64,000 nucleotides of DNA from Avichristensenella sp031550535 (GCA_031550535.1 JAVBOM010000001.1:52366-116365), one strand, 5' to 3'; shown: positions 17,864 to 26,440, numbered from the stretch's first letter. The notes: generated from the sequence alone by a model not told the origin. Translations and numbers: made by a program.

Positions 17864-19348
17864 ATGAAAAAGGTACTTCCCCTGCTCCTGGCGCTTGCCA
17901 TGCTTGCCTCGCTTTCGCTGTCCGCCGTGCCCGCGCTGGCGGAGGAACCGGTCAAGATCATCTGGAAAACGGTGTGCCCGTCGGACGCGCCCAACGATCT
18001 GGCGAAGATTGTGGAGGCGGCCAACCTGTATTCCGCCGAGAAGATCGGCGTGATTGTGGACCTGCAGTTCATGACCGAGACAAACCTCGCGCTGGACATG
18101 CAGACCGGCGCGGAGTGGGACCTCTCCATGGCCGACCCCGGCAGCAACGTCAACTTTGACAAGTACGCGCTGGAAGGCTACTTCGCCGACCTGACCGACC
18201 TGCTCCCGGCGGAGACGCCCGACCTGTACGCCACCATGGAGGACAAGTTCTGGGAGGCGACCTCCTTCGATGGCCGCATTTACGGCGTGCCGGTCAAGAA
18301 GGACATGGCGGCGGAAATTTTCTTCCGCATCGACGTGGGCTATTATGAGGACACGCTCGGCATGGACGTGCCGGACGAAATGAAGTTTGAGGACATTGAG
18401 CAGTACCTGGCGGCTTACAAGGAGAACCGCCCGGACGAGTACCCCCTGCCCCTGTCGCGCGGCGGCCTGACGCACTACAACGGCTTCCTGCAGCAGATCA
18501 TGGGCCGCACGCTGGTGATCCCGTACTACGCGGTGGGCACCGACGCGGAAACGACGATCATCCCGTGGTACGAGAACGACGAATACCTGGCGCGCCTGCG
18601 CCTGCTGCACGAGTGGTACACGCTCGGCTACATCACGCCCGACGCGGCCACGACCGAGACGCTCCCGTTCACCGTGCTGGCGTCCGTGCGCTCCGGCCAG
18701 GCGTGGACCGGGTACAAGGGCTGGTCCAACGCGGGCGGCCTGAAGGTGGACCTGAGCCGCTACGACGGCCCGTTCATGTCCCGCCAGACGGTCCAGGGCG
18801 GCGTGCATACCGTCAACGCCGGATCCAGCGCGGAGAAGCAGCTCGCGGCGCTGAAGTACATTGAGCTGCTGTCCACGGACACGCATTTCCGCGACATCCT
18901 GGCCTACGGCATCGAGGGCGAGCACTATGAGTACCTGGAGAACGGCACCGTGCTCCGCACCGCGTACGGCAAGGAGAACTACGACACCACGGGCTGGATG
19001 TACACGACGGGCTCGTATGTCTCCGCGTCCGTGGAATCCAGCCAGGACGAGGAAGGCAACATCACGCTGGCCGATCCGGAGCTGTGGGTGAAGGTGTTCG
19101 AGGGCTATGCCGACGCCATCGTCAGCGCCACGAAGGGCTTCGTCTTTAACCGCGAGCCCGTGGAGGCCGAGGCGACCGCCGTTGGCGCGATCATGGAGAA
19201 GTATTCGTATGAGATGAACACCGGCACGCTGGACATCGACGCGATGCTGCCGCAGATCAAGGCGGAGCTGGAGGCGGCCGGCATCCAGACCGTGCTGACG
19301 GAAGCGCAGCGCCAGCTTGACGAGCACCTGGCGAAGATGGCACAATAG
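17864..19348 (+). CDS. Extracellular sugar-binding protein of ABC transporter
   Basis: A 494-residue exported protein; GGAGG precedes ATG 17864. Residues 1-26 form a signal peptide (MKKVLPLLLALAML...PALA) ending in A-L-A with no lipobox cysteine, unusual for a Gram-positive binding protein, so anchoring is unclear. The mature part is a large cluster-B type solute-binding fold, related to LipO/DUF3502-containing proteins that accompany LplB/LplC permeases. Last gene of the operon; the stop is TAG, and two family A repeats follow 12 bp later. Confidence 0.85.
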   Translation: MKKVLPLLLALAMLASLSLSAVPALAEEPVKIIWKTVCPSDAPNDLAKIVEAANLYSAEKIGVIVDLQFMTETNLALDMQTGAEWDLSMADPGSNVNFDKYALEGYFADLTDLLPAETPDLYATMEDKFWEATSFDGRIYGVPVKKDMAAEIFFRIDVGYYEDTLGMDVPDEMKFEDIEQYLAAYKENRPDEYPLPLSRGGLTHYNGFLQQIMGRTLVIPYYAVGTDAETTIIPWYENDEYLARLRLLHEWYTLGYITPDAATTETLPFTVLASVRSGQAWTGYKGWSNAGGLKVDLSRYDGPFMSRQTVQGGVHTVNAGSSAEKQLAALKYIELLSTDTHFRDILAYGIEGEHYEYLENGTVLRTAYGKENYDTTGWMYTTGSYVSASVESSQDEEGNITLADPELWVKVFEGYADAIVSATKGFVFNREPVEAEATAVGAIMEKYSYEMNTGTLDIDAMLPQIKAELEAAGIQTVLTEAQRQLDEHLAKMAQ

Positions 19349-19359
19349 GGCAAACGGGG

Positions 19360-19485
19360 GAGGTAGGGATTTCTGACGAAATCCCCTTATGGCGCCCGAT
19401 TCTTCGAATCCGCACCGCCGTCAAGGTAAGGATTCCTTTCGGAATCCTCTCATGGCGCCCGATTCTTTGAATCAGCGCCGCCGTC
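19360..19485 (+). repeat. Two family A repeats in direct order
   Basis: 19360-19422 carries AGGTAGGGATTTC-TGAC-GAAATCCCC and 19423-19485 carries AGGTAAGGATTCC-TTTC-GGAATCC. Both continue with TGGCGCCCGATTCTT-GAATC and CGCCGCCGTC. They separate the binding-protein gene from the amidohydrolase. Confidence 0.85.
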
Positions 19486-19563
19486 GTCGAAGCGATTGCG
19501 GGGGTTCCACCGGGGCCCCCGCTTTTTGAGCATTGATATTGATAGGAATAATGAGGTGTCCGC

Positions 19564-20754
19564 ATGAACGCTCTACAGATACCGGTGGATCAGGCGATGA
19601 TGGTGCGCGTGCGCCGCGCGCTGCACATGCGCCCGGAGCTCGGGTGGGACCTGGACGAAACGGTTGCGCTCGTGTGCCGGGAACTGGACGCCATCGGCGT
19701 GCCGTACACGTTCGGGCAGTATGGGCGCAATACGGTCGTTGCGACGATCAACCCGGACATCACCGCGTTCACCATCGGCATCCGCGCGGATATGGACGCC
19801 CTACCCATCCAGGAGAAGAACGAGGGCAAGCCGTACCGCTCGCAAACAGACGGCGCAATGCACGCGTGCGGGCACGACGCGCACACGGCCATGCTGCTGG
19901 GCGCGGCCAAGGCGCTGTACGCCGTGCGGGCGTCGCTCCGCTGCCGCGTGAAGCTGTTGTTCCAGCCATCGGAGGAATCGAGGCCGAGCGGCGCGTCCGT
20001 GATGTGCGCGCACGGCGTGATGGACGACATCGACTGCGTCATCATGTGCCACGTGAACTGCAACGACCCCACGCACGCGCCAAGCTGCCGTGCGGGCACG
20101 ACGAACGCGACCTCCACGCGCTTTGCGCTGACAACGCACGGGCGCGCCGTACACGTGGCCGCGCCGCACCGGGGCAAGGACGCGCTGGCGATGGGTGTGA
20201 AGATATACGGGGGCATGCAGATGCTGGTGTCGCGCGAGGTGGACCCGTTCGACACGTGCGTGCTGACGGTGTGCACCATGCGCGCGGGCACCACGTCCGC
20301 CGTGAACGCCGACCGGTGCGAGATGACCGGGAGCATCCGCTGCCTGAAGGATGAAACCATGGCATGGGCCAAGGCGCGCGTGGAAAAGCTCGCCCGCGCC
20401 GTGTGCGACGAGATGGGCGGCACGTTCGAACTGGACTTTTTCGGCGAGCCGCTGCCCGCGGCGGTGAACGACCGCGCGCTGTACGAGGCGTTCGTCCGCG
20501 CGGGCGAGAAAATCGTGGGGCGCGGGAACGTGCTGCCGCTGGAGCCCTCCCCCGGCGGCGAGGATTTTGCGTATTACGAGCAAAAAAAGCCCGGCCTGCT
20601 GTTCGGTCTGGGCATGCGGAATGACGAGAAGGGCTTCAACAAGCCCGCGCACACGGACGATTGGGACATTGACGAGGACGCGATGGAGACGGGCGTCCGG
20701 CTGTTCGCGCAGTTCGTGCTGGATCATATGGACGGGGTGGAAGGGACGGCGTAG
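19564..20754 (+). CDS. M20 family amidohydrolase (hippurate hydrolase-like)
   Basis: A 396-residue cytoplasmic M20D metallopeptidase. Metal and catalytic motifs are GIRADMDALPIQEKN near 72, MHACGHDAHTAMLLGAAK near 100, LLFQPSEE near 138 with the catalytic Glu pair, MCHVN near 160 and a C-terminal HTDDWD with the last metal ligand. This group removes acyl groups from amino acids or amino sugars (hippurate hydrolase, N-acetyl-diaminopimelate deacetylase). Being downstream of a sugar transporter suggests N-acyl substrates, but separate transcription is possible because of the 215-bp repeat-filled gap. Confidence 0.85.
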   Translation: MNALQIPVDQAMMVRVRRALHMRPELGWDLDETVALVCRELDAIGVPYTFGQYGRNTVVATINPDITAFTIGIRADMDALPIQEKNEGKPYRSQTDGAMHACGHDAHTAMLLGAAKALYAVRASLRCRVKLLFQPSEESRPSGASVMCAHGVMDDIDCVIMCHVNCNDPTHAPSCRAGTTNATSTRFALTTHGRAVHVAAPHRGKDALAMGVKIYGGMQMLVSREVDPFDTCVLTVCTMRAGTTSAVNADRCEMTGSIRCLKDETMAWAKARVEKLARAVCDEMGGTFELDFFGEPLPAAVNDRALYEAFVRAGEKIVGRGNVLPLEPSPGGEDFAYYEQKKPGLLFGLGMRNDEKGFNKPAHTDDWDIDEDAMETGVRLFAQFVLDHMDGVEGTA

Positions 20755-20786
20755 GGGGCTTCCCGCGAAATTCCCCCAAACGGCCC

Positions 20787-20825
20787 GCCGCGCTGGCACC
20801 ATGCTCAGCGCGGCGGGCTTTGTAT
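20787..20825. terminator. Bidirectional intrinsic terminator
   Basis: GCCCGCCGCGCTG ... CAGCGCGGCGGGC followed by TTTGT on the plus strand. It lies between the convergent M20 gene and the small peptide gene. Confidence 0.65.
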
Positions 20826-20840
20826 TGCGCGGGGGGTTGG

Positions 20841-20957
20841 TCAGCGGAGCAGTTGCAATGCGTTCTGAGACTGGTTCACCGGCATGCCTGCCGCGAGTGC
20901 GGACGTTGAGGCGGTCAGCAGCATGAGCGCGAAGAACAACGCGACAATTTTCTTCAT
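20841..20957 (-). CDS. 38-residue secreted peptide
   Basis: A short gene with a strong site (GGAGGTG, 9 bases) before ATG 20957. The product is essentially a signal peptide (MKKIVALFFALMLLTASTS then ALAA) plus about 15 mature residues (GMPVNQSQNALQLLR). Cleavage after ALA or LAA would release a 15-16-residue peptide. A terminator lies just past the stop. No family is recognised; a signalling or leader peptide is possible, but a decayed remnant of a larger exported protein cannot be excluded. Confidence 0.6.
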   Translation of the reverse strand: MKKIVALFFALMLLTASTSALAAGMPVNQSQNALQLLR

Positions 20958-21034
20958 TTGTGTATTCACCTCCGGCGCACAGTATGGGCGAAAACTGAGG
21001 TTCTGTCAACCGGCGGAACCCCTTTGCGCCCCGC

Positions 21035-21217
21035 CTACTCCCCAAGTTCCCGCTCAATCAGCGCCGAGGCGATGTTCAGCGCCTTGATCCGGCGGACGAG
21101 CAGCGTGTGCTGCGGCGTGCCTTCCTTCAGCTTCGGCTGCACCTTCTCACATTTGCTGATCGTGGAAACGATGGCCCGGAGCGCCTCTTCCAGCTCTTCC
21201 CTCGTGTACGGCTCCAT
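21035..21217 (-). CDS. Small helical protein downstream of DUF5714 gene
   Basis: A 60-residue acidic/basic helical protein (EPYTREELEEALRAIVSTIS, then KCEKVQPKLKEGT, HTLLVRRIKALNIASALI) started at ATG 21217 with AAGGGG upstream. Similar short proteins occur next to DUF5714 genes in other Clostridia. Start and stop lie within a few bases of the DUF5714 stop, so they are co-transcribed. The function is unknown. Confidence 0.7.
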   Translation of the reverse strand: MEPYTREELEEALRAIVSTISKCEKVQPKLKEGTPQHTLLVRRIKALNIASALIERELGE

Positions 21218-21222
21218 GCGGG

Positions 21223-21936
21223 TTACGCCCCTTTCTTTGGGAAGAACGGGCACGCCCGCCCCTTGCATTCCTCATTGTTTGTGAAGAAATCACACCGGAT
21301 GTCATCCGGCAGGGCAAAACGCGTGCCGAGCATTTCGTTGGCATACGGCACGGCCTGAAGGAGCGCCAGGAAGCCGTCGCGCTTGCAGCAGCGCGGCCCG
21401 CCCTGGCAAGAAATGGCGTCCGCGCAGCGGGCCGTGAGCTGCCCGGCGGTTTTCCATTCCGCGCCCGCGTAGGGGTCGGCCTCGGTCACGATGCTGATGA
21501 AAATGCCCCCGCCGATCGCCGCGCCGCATACGCCCCAATACCCGCACGCGCCGCCTGGAACCTCAAGGCTGCGCTCGTTCGCCTCATCCAGGAGCGCGGG
21601 GAGATCCCCGCCCCGGCCCCGCTCGTTGCAGTACGCCGTCAGCAGCGCCGCCGTCAGCAGCAGGTGGTGCTCCGGCCCGTGCATCGCGGTATCCGGAAGG
21701 CGCATCAGCTCTAGCATCAGCGGGAACGGCTGGGCATGCCCGCTTGAAAGGCAGTGCGCGATGATCGCGCCGCGCGCGTGCTTCTGGCGGCACATGTGGC
21801 AGACATAATGTCCCGCCTCACAGGCCGCGTCCGCCTCAAACTGCGCGCCGCATACACAGCACGTTTGCGCTGTTGCCGCTTCAAGGGATACCTTTTCTTT
21901 TCCGCAGGTGGGGCACCTTGGGGTGATTTTTATCAT
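21223..21936 (-). CDS. DUF5714 domain cysteine-rich protein
   Basis: A 237-residue protein started at ATG 21936. The N-terminus has zinc-ribbon-like pairs (CPTCGKE, CCVCGAQF, CHMCRQKH). The body has the DUF5714 signature: MHGPEHHLLLTAALLTAYCN, GGACGYWGVCGAAIGGGIF and a cysteine-rich GGPRCCKRD, with a final ECKGRACPFFPK. The conserved Cys/His residues suggest a metal or cluster. In other genomes the domain occurs in redox or metallocofactor contexts; no reaction is known. It pairs with the 60-residue gene downstream. Confidence 0.8.
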   Translation of the reverse strand: MIKITPRCPTCGKEKVSLEAATAQTCCVCGAQFEADAACEAGHYVCHMCRQKHARGAIIAHCLSSGHAQPFPLMLELMRLPDTAMHGPEHHLLLTAALLTAYCNERGRGGDLPALLDEANERSLEVPGGACGYWGVCGAAIGGGIFISIVTEADPYAGAEWKTAGQLTARCADAISCQGGPRCCKRDGFLALLQAVPYANEMLGTRFALPDDIRCDFFTNNEECKGRACPFFPKKGA

Positions 21937-21957
21937 TTGCTTTTCCTCTTGAGCACT

Positions 21958-22131
21958 ATTCATAGGATGGGAGTCCAGAGGGGATCGGAGCCGCATTCCG
22001 CCAGTGGCGGAAATAAATGCGGCGCAGATCGGTTTTCATACAGAGCGCACATTGTGCGCGACAATATGAAAACCCGGGTGAAATCCCTTTGGCAGAGCCT
22101 GGGACAGCGTCCCTTCCCCCTACCATCGCCC
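21958..22131. repeat. Family B-like hairpin element, copy 4
   Basis: Nested perfect hairpins CCGCATTCCGCC ... GGCGGAA...TGCGG (about 21993) and GTTTTCATA...GCGCACATTGTGCGC...TATGAAAAC (about 22034) lie between polA and the DUF5714 gene. The leading part (GGGAGTCCAGAGGGG) is only loosely like the other copies, so membership is tentative. Confidence 0.4.
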
Positions 22132-22134
22132 CCG

Positions 22135-24741
22135 TCACTTCGCGTCAAACCACGTCTTTCCCGCCTGCACGTCGGCCACGAGCGGCACGGCGAGCGTGGC
22201 AACGCCCTCCATGCACCGCTTCAGCAGCGCGGAGACGGCGTCCCGCTCGGCCTCCGGGGCCTCGACGATCAGTTCGTCGTGTACCTGCAAAATGAGCCGC
22301 GCGTCAAACCCGCCGTCCCGAAGTTCCCGGTGCACGGCGGCCATCGCCAGCTTGATAATATCCGCCGCCGCGCCCTGCACGGGCGTGTTCATCGCGGCGC
22401 GCTCGCCGAAGGAGCGCGTGTTGTAGTTGCCGCTGGCCAGCTCCGGCAGGGGCCGCCTGCGGCCGAGCAGCGTGCGCGCGTAGCCGAGCGCCTTGCCCTC
22501 GGCCACGGCGGTATCCATGAAGCGGCGGACGCCGGGATACCGCTCGAAGTAGCGGGCGATGAACTCCCCCGCTTCCTTGCGGCTGACGCCGATGTTCCGT
22601 GCCAGGCCAAAATCGCTGATGCCGTAGACGATGCCGAAATTGACCGCCTTGGACGCGGAGCGCATCTTGGACGTGACCTGATCCAGCGGCACGCCGTACA
22701 CCTCGGCGGCGGTGCGCTGGTGGATGTCCTGGCCGCTTCGGAAGGCGTCGGTCATCACCTCATCCCCGGACAGATGCGCCAGGATGCGCAGCTCGATCTG
22801 CGAATAGTCCGCGTCCACCAGCGTCCAGCCGTCCCGGGCGATGAAGGCGCGTCGAATCTCCCGGCCCATCTCCGTGCGGACGGGGATGTTCTGCAAATTC
22901 GGCTCGTTGGAGGACAGGCGGCCCGTCACGGTCGCGGTCTGGTCGAACACCGAGCGCACGCGGCCGTCCGGCTCAATCTGCTGCGTCAGGCCCACGATGT
23001 ACGTCGCGTTCAGCTTGGATACCTGGCGGTATTCCAGCAGCTTGTCCACGGCGGGGTGGAAGGCGCGCAGGCCTTCCAGCGTCTCGGCGTCGGTGGAATA
23101 GCCGCTCTTGGTCTTGCGGCCGGCGGGCAGGCCCAGTCGCTCGAACAGCACCTCGCCAAGCTGCTTGGGGCTGTTCAGGTTGAACGGCTCGCCGCCGGTC
23201 AGGGCGATGATTTCCTCGCGAAGCTGGCGCTCCATGGAGGAGAACTTCTCGCCCAGGCGCGACAACTCCGCCCGGTCCACCAGAAAACCCTGCCGCTCCA
23301 TGTCGGTCAGCACGCGCATCAGCGGCATTTCCACGTCCCGGTAGAGCGAAGCCATGCCCACCTCTGACAGCGCGGCGGATTGCCGGGCGCACAGGTCCCA
23401 CAGCGCGCGGGCATCGGGCGCTGTACCGTCGTCCAGCAGGTCGGCCAGCGCCTTGGCGGGCTTCAGCGGGTTGAGCAGCCACCCGGCCAGCAGCGCGTCG
23501 CCGTGCACACACGCCCCGCCGTAGCGAAGGCCCGCCTTTTCCAGCCCGCGCAGCAGAGACTTCGCGCCGAACAGGCACAGGCAGTCCGCCGCCTCAAACA
23601 GCGGCGCGAGCGCGGCGAACGCGGCGTCCGGCTCCATGCCCCCGGACAGCAGATCCTTTTGCACGGGGATCACGGCCCAGCCGGACGGGCCGGCGAGGGT
23701 GATGTCGTCACCCCAGTGCAGCGCGGCGCGCGGGCACGCATCCCCGGCGGCGAGATTCCGCGCGTAGGCGGCGATGGATTCGGGGGTTTCCAGAACGGTC
23801 GGTTCGCCCCAGGTGGTTGCGGGCGGGGCGCTGCTGATCACTTCGTTATTTGGAGTAACGGCAACCGCCCCGCCCCGCGCCTGCGTCAGCTTTTGCAGCC
23901 GGGGCAGCATGGACTTGAATCCCAGCGCATCAAACGCGGCGACGCCGCCGGACAAATCGCCCAGGGCCAGATCGTCCAGCGTGCCGGGGATGGGCGCTTC
24001 TTTGTTGATCGTGGCCAGCCACAGCGACTGCTCCGCCAGGGCGCGGCCGTCGGTCAGGCGCTCCTTCAGCTTGCCCTTCTGGTCGCCCGCGTGGTCCAGC
24101 GCGCTGGCCAGCGTGCCGTATTCGGCCAGGAGCTTCACGGCGGTTTTTTCGCCCACGCCGGGCACGCCGGGGATGTTGTCGGACGCGTCGCCCATCAGGC
24201 CCTTCAGATCCGGAATCTGTCCGGGCGTGACGCTGTAGGTGGCGAGCACGGTCTCCGGGTCGAATTCCACGGTATCGCTGATGCCGCGCTTGGTGTACAG
24301 CACGTGCGTCCGCCCGGTGACGAGCTGCAGCGCGTCCCGGTCGCCGGTGACGAGCAGCGCGGGCAGGTTTGCCTCCTCACACTTATGGGCCAGCGTGCCC
24401 AGGATGTCGTCGGCCTCAAAGGACGGCACCTCGATGATCGCGACGCCCATGGCGCGGAGCATCTCCTTGACGCGCGGAAACTGCGGGCGCAGGTTCTCGT
24501 CGGTGGGTTTGCGCGTGCCCTTGTAGGCGGCGTACGCCTCGTGGCGGAACGTGGGGCCGTGCAGGTCAAACGCGACGGCCAGATGCGAGGGTTGCCGGTC
24601 GGCCAGCACTTTGAGAAGCATGCCCGTGAAGCCGTAGATGGCGCCGGTCGGGTTGCCCTGGCCGTCGTCCAGGTCGCCGATGGCGTGGAAGGCGCGGTGC
24701 ATGAGGCTGTTGCCGTCCACCGCGATCAAAAGGCGTTCCAT
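22135..24741 (-). CDS. polA: DNA polymerase I
   Basis: An 868-residue protein of normal length. Residues 1-290 are the 5'-3' exonuclease (DGNSLMHRAFHAIGDL, FEADDILGTLAHK, TGDRDALQLV, GDASDNIPGVPGVGEKTA). Residues about 310-470 are the exonuclease-like domain; the acidic DEDD residues are not evident, so proofreading is probably absent as in many Gram-positives. The C-terminal half is the polymerase: LVDADYSQIELRILAHLSGD (motif A), the O-helix around SKAVNFGIVYGISDFGLA, and LQVHDELIVEAPE (motif C). It fills gaps and removes primers. It appears to be a single-gene unit. Confidence 0.97.
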   Translation of the reverse strand: MERLLIAVDGNSLMHRAFHAIGDLDDGQGNPTGAIYGFTGMLLKVLADRQPSHLAVAFDLHGPTFRHEAYAAYKGTRKPTDENLRPQFPRVKEMLRAMGVAIIEVPSFEADDILGTLAHKCEEANLPALLVTGDRDALQLVTGRTHVLYTKRGISDTVEFDPETVLATYSVTPGQIPDLKGLMGDASDNIPGVPGVGEKTAVKLLAEYGTLASALDHAGDQKGKLKERLTDGRALAEQSLWLATINKEAPIPGTLDDLALGDLSGGVAAFDALGFKSMLPRLQKLTQARGGAVAVTPNNEVISSAPPATTWGEPTVLETPESIAAYARNLAAGDACPRAALHWGDDITLAGPSGWAVIPVQKDLLSGGMEPDAAFAALAPLFEAADCLCLFGAKSLLRGLEKAGLRYGGACVHGDALLAGWLLNPLKPAKALADLLDDGTAPDARALWDLCARQSAALSEVGMASLYRDVEMPLMRVLTDMERQGFLVDRAELSRLGEKFSSMERQLREEIIALTGGEPFNLNSPKQLGEVLFERLGLPAGRKTKSGYSTDAETLEGLRAFHPAVDKLLEYRQVSKLNATYIVGLTQQIEPDGRVRSVFDQTATVTGRLSSNEPNLQNIPVRTEMGREIRRAFIARDGWTLVDADYSQIELRILAHLSGDEVMTDAFRSGQDIHQRTAAEVYGVPLDQVTSKMRSASKAVNFGIVYGISDFGLARNIGVSRKEAGEFIARYFERYPGVRRFMDTAVAEGKALGYARTLLGRRRPLPELASGNYNTRSFGERAAMNTPVQGAAADIIKLAMAAVHRELRDGGFDARLILQVHDELIVEAPEAERDAVSALLKRCMEGVATLAVPLVADVQAGKTWFDAK

Positions 24742-24808
24742 AATTTTCCCCCTAGCGTTTCCCTGTCTGAACTGGTATATTGTACCATAAACCGGGTATT
24801 GATACCAT

Positions 24809-25070
24809 GGCGGCGGCGCGATTTGAAAAATCGGGCGCCATCAGGGGCACCGAAGGGGAGCGCGCCCAGTGGGCGATGAAGCGACCCGGAGGCGCGCCGA
24901 GGTACAGAGCGATGGCCCTTTGGGCACCGGAGGGAAGCGCCGCCGGTGGCGGATGAAGCGACCCGCAGGTGCGGTCCGGCACAAAGCGATCGACCAAAGG
25001 GTGAGCGCGACAATGCCGGGGCGGGACAGCGCGACAATACGGAGGGGGTTTCGCCAGAAATCCCTACTTT
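24809..25070. repeat. Composite repeat: family A halves flanking a family C array
   Basis: 24809-24840 is the first hairpin of family A (GGCGGCGCGATTTGAAAAATC, GGGCGCC) and 25041-25070 is its second hairpin (GGGTTTCGCCAGAAATCCC). Between them lie about 200 bp of degenerate family C units (GGCGATGAAGCGACCC, AGGTACAGAGCGATGG, GCGACAATGCCGGGG), each twice. The same arrangement occurs at 42873-43258. It covers the whole gap between polA and the HAD gene and ends about 10 bp before the latter's ribosome binding site. Confidence 0.7.
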
Positions 25071-25088
25071 GCATGGAGGATTTCGACA

Positions 25089-25808
25089 TTGATTAAAGCG
25101 ATTCTGCTGGACTGCGGGGGTGTGCTGGTCGCGCCGGCGACCGGGGACTGGCTGGTGCCGCCGGGATATGGGGCGTTGCTGGGCGAGGATTTTCTGACGG
25201 CGGACGAGGGGCTTCCCGCCTTCCGCAAGGAGCGTGGCAAGCACTTTCACCTGCTGCCGGACCTGAACCGGATGGATACGGACGAGGAGGAGTGCTCGAT
25301 GTTCGTGCGCTTCTACGGCGAGGTGTTCGCGGCCATGGGGCGGCCCCTTTCGGAAGACGCGGCGGCGCGATTGGCCCACATGCAGACCTACGCGGACGAA
25401 CGGTATGTTTTCTTTGATGATGTGCTGCCCACGCTGGCGGCGTGGCGCGGGCAATACGAACTGGGCATCGTGTCCGACGCGCCGCCCTCCACGCGCAGAA
25501 TCCTTCGGAACGCGGGCGTAATGGCGATGATGGACGGCGCGACGTTCTCGTCGGACCTGGGCGTGCTAAAGCCCGACCCGGCGATCTACCAGTCCACGCT
25601 GCGGCAGATCGGCGTGGAGCCGGAGGAAGCCGTGTTCGTGGACGACTTCCCGTCCAAGCTGGCGGGCGCGGTGGCGCTGGGCATCCTCGGCATCCAGATG
25701 CGACGGCCCATGCCGGCGCTGTTCGGCATGCCCCAGGCGTGGGACGGTCCGGTGGCGCAGGATCTGGCCGGGGTGGAGGCGATCGTGCGGGGGATGAACG
25801 GGGGCTGA
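25089..25808 (+). CDS. HAD superfamily hydrolase with TTG start
   Basis: A 239-residue HAD subfamily IA protein; GGAGG nine bases upstream fixes a TTG start at 25089. Motif I is LLDCGGVLV, keeping the nucleophile Asp but with Gly where the usual second Asp of DxD sits, as in YihX-like and epoxide-hydrolase-type members. Motif II is GIVSDA near 130, motif III the lysine in LKPDP near 160, motif IV VFVDDFPSK near 180. It is likely a small-molecule phosphatase or dehalogenase-like enzyme; the altered motif I makes phosphatase activity uncertain. It stands alone among repeats. Confidence 0.85.
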   Translation: MIKAILLDCGGVLVAPATGDWLVPPGYGALLGEDFLTADEGLPAFRKERGKHFHLLPDLNRMDTDEEECSMFVRFYGEVFAAMGRPLSEDAAARLAHMQTYADERYVFFDDVLPTLAAWRGQYELGIVSDAPPSTRRILRNAGVMAMMDGATFSSDLGVLKPDPAIYQSTLRQIGVEPEEAVFVDDFPSKLAGAVALGILGIQMRRPMPALFGMPQAWDGPVAQDLAGVEAIVRGMNGG

Positions 25809-25863
25809 CGCGGCCTTGGAAGCGCGAAGGGGCGGTGCGTGAAATCACCCCCTCCTTTTCCGC

Positions 25864-25926
25864 GACGGCGGCGCTGATTGCAACAATCGGGCGTCCTAAA
25901 GGGATTCCGCGAGGAATCCTTACCTC
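25864..25926 (-). repeat. Family A palindromic repeat
   Basis: GACGGCGGCGCTGATTG-CAA-CAATCGGGCG, then GGGATTCCGCGAGGAATCC and TTACCTCC, 55 bp after the HAD stop. Confidence 0.85.
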
Positions 25927-25970
25927 CTTGCATGCGCATCCCCGCCCGGCGTCACTTTCCGATTTAATTC

Positions 25971-25999
25971 TTGACAGCCCGGCGGGGATGCATTATACT
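25971..25999 (+). promoter_or_regulatory. Strong promoter of the tRNA cluster
   Basis: TTGACA (25971-25976), 17-bp GC-rich spacer, TATACT (25994-25999), reading into tRNA-Leu through a diverged family A copy. Confidence 0.75.
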
Positions 26000-26014
26000 A
26001 GTCAGGCAATCCTG

Positions 26015-26066
26015 GGCGGCGGCGCTGATGTAAGAAACCGGGCGCCATGGCGGGATTTCACCGGAA
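26015..26066 (-). repeat. Diverged family A repeat in the tRNA leader
   Basis: GGCGGCGGCGCTGATGT...ACCGGGCGCCATGGCGGGATTTCACC, degraded in both hairpins, between the promoter and tRNA-Leu. Confidence 0.6.
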
Positions 26067-26075
26067 CCTTTGCCT

Positions 26076-26160
26076 TGCGGGCGTGGCGGAATGGCAGACG
26101 CGCTGGACTTAGGATCCAGTGCCTCACGGCGTGGGAGTTCAAGTCTCTTCGCCCGCACCA
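26076..26160 (+). tRNA. tRNA-Leu(TAG)
   Basis: An 85-nt class II tRNA with a GCGGGCG/CGCCCGC acceptor stem, anticodon arm CTGGA-CTTAGGA-TCCAG (anticodon TAG reads CUA/CUG-type Leu codons), a long variable arm, T-arm GGAGTTCAAGTCTCT and encoded CCA. Confidence 0.95.
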
Positions 26161-26205
26161 TGCGCGGCGTGGGACCGCTCGGGCCCCCGCCGTTATCGAT
26201 CAAAG

Positions 26206-26264
26206 TGGCAGGGATTTCTTGCGAAATCCCCTTGTGGCGCTGATTTTCGTTTCCGCGCCGTTAT
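26206..26264 (+). repeat. Family A palindromic repeat between tRNA genes
   Basis: GGCAGGGATTTCTTGCGAAATCCCC then TGGCGCTGATTTTCG and CCGCGCCG, in the spacer between tRNA-Leu and tRNA-Gly(GCC). Confidence 0.75.
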
Positions 26265-26274
26265 CGTGGAGCGT

Positions 26275-26349
26275 GCGGTAGTAGCTCAGTGGTAGAGTGC
26301 CACCTTGCCAAGGTGGATGTCGCGGGTCCGAATCCCGTCTACCGCTCCA
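26275..26349 (+). tRNA. tRNA-Gly(GCC)
   Basis: GCGGTAG acceptor paired with CTACCGC, anticodon loop TTGCCAA in CACCT/AGGTG, T-arm GCGGGTCCGAATCCCGT, encoded CCA. Confidence 0.95.
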
Positions 26350-26360
26350 TTTTTTTATTT

Positions 26361-26434
26361 GCGGGTGTAGCTCAATGGCAGAGCTCTAGCCTTCCAAGCT
26401 AGTAACGTGGGTTCGATTCCCATCACCCGCTCCA
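26361..26434 (+). tRNA. tRNA-Gly(TCC)
   Basis: GCGGGTG acceptor paired with CACCCGC, anticodon arm CTAGC-CTTCCAA-GCTAG, encoded CCA; 11 bp after tRNA-Gly(GCC) and co-transcribed with it. Confidence 0.95.
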
Positions 26435-26440
26435 TTCTGC

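Noticed and set aside
24809..25070. CRISPR array
   Set aside because: Units are degenerate, unevenly spaced and not separated by unique spacers; there are no cas genes in the window.
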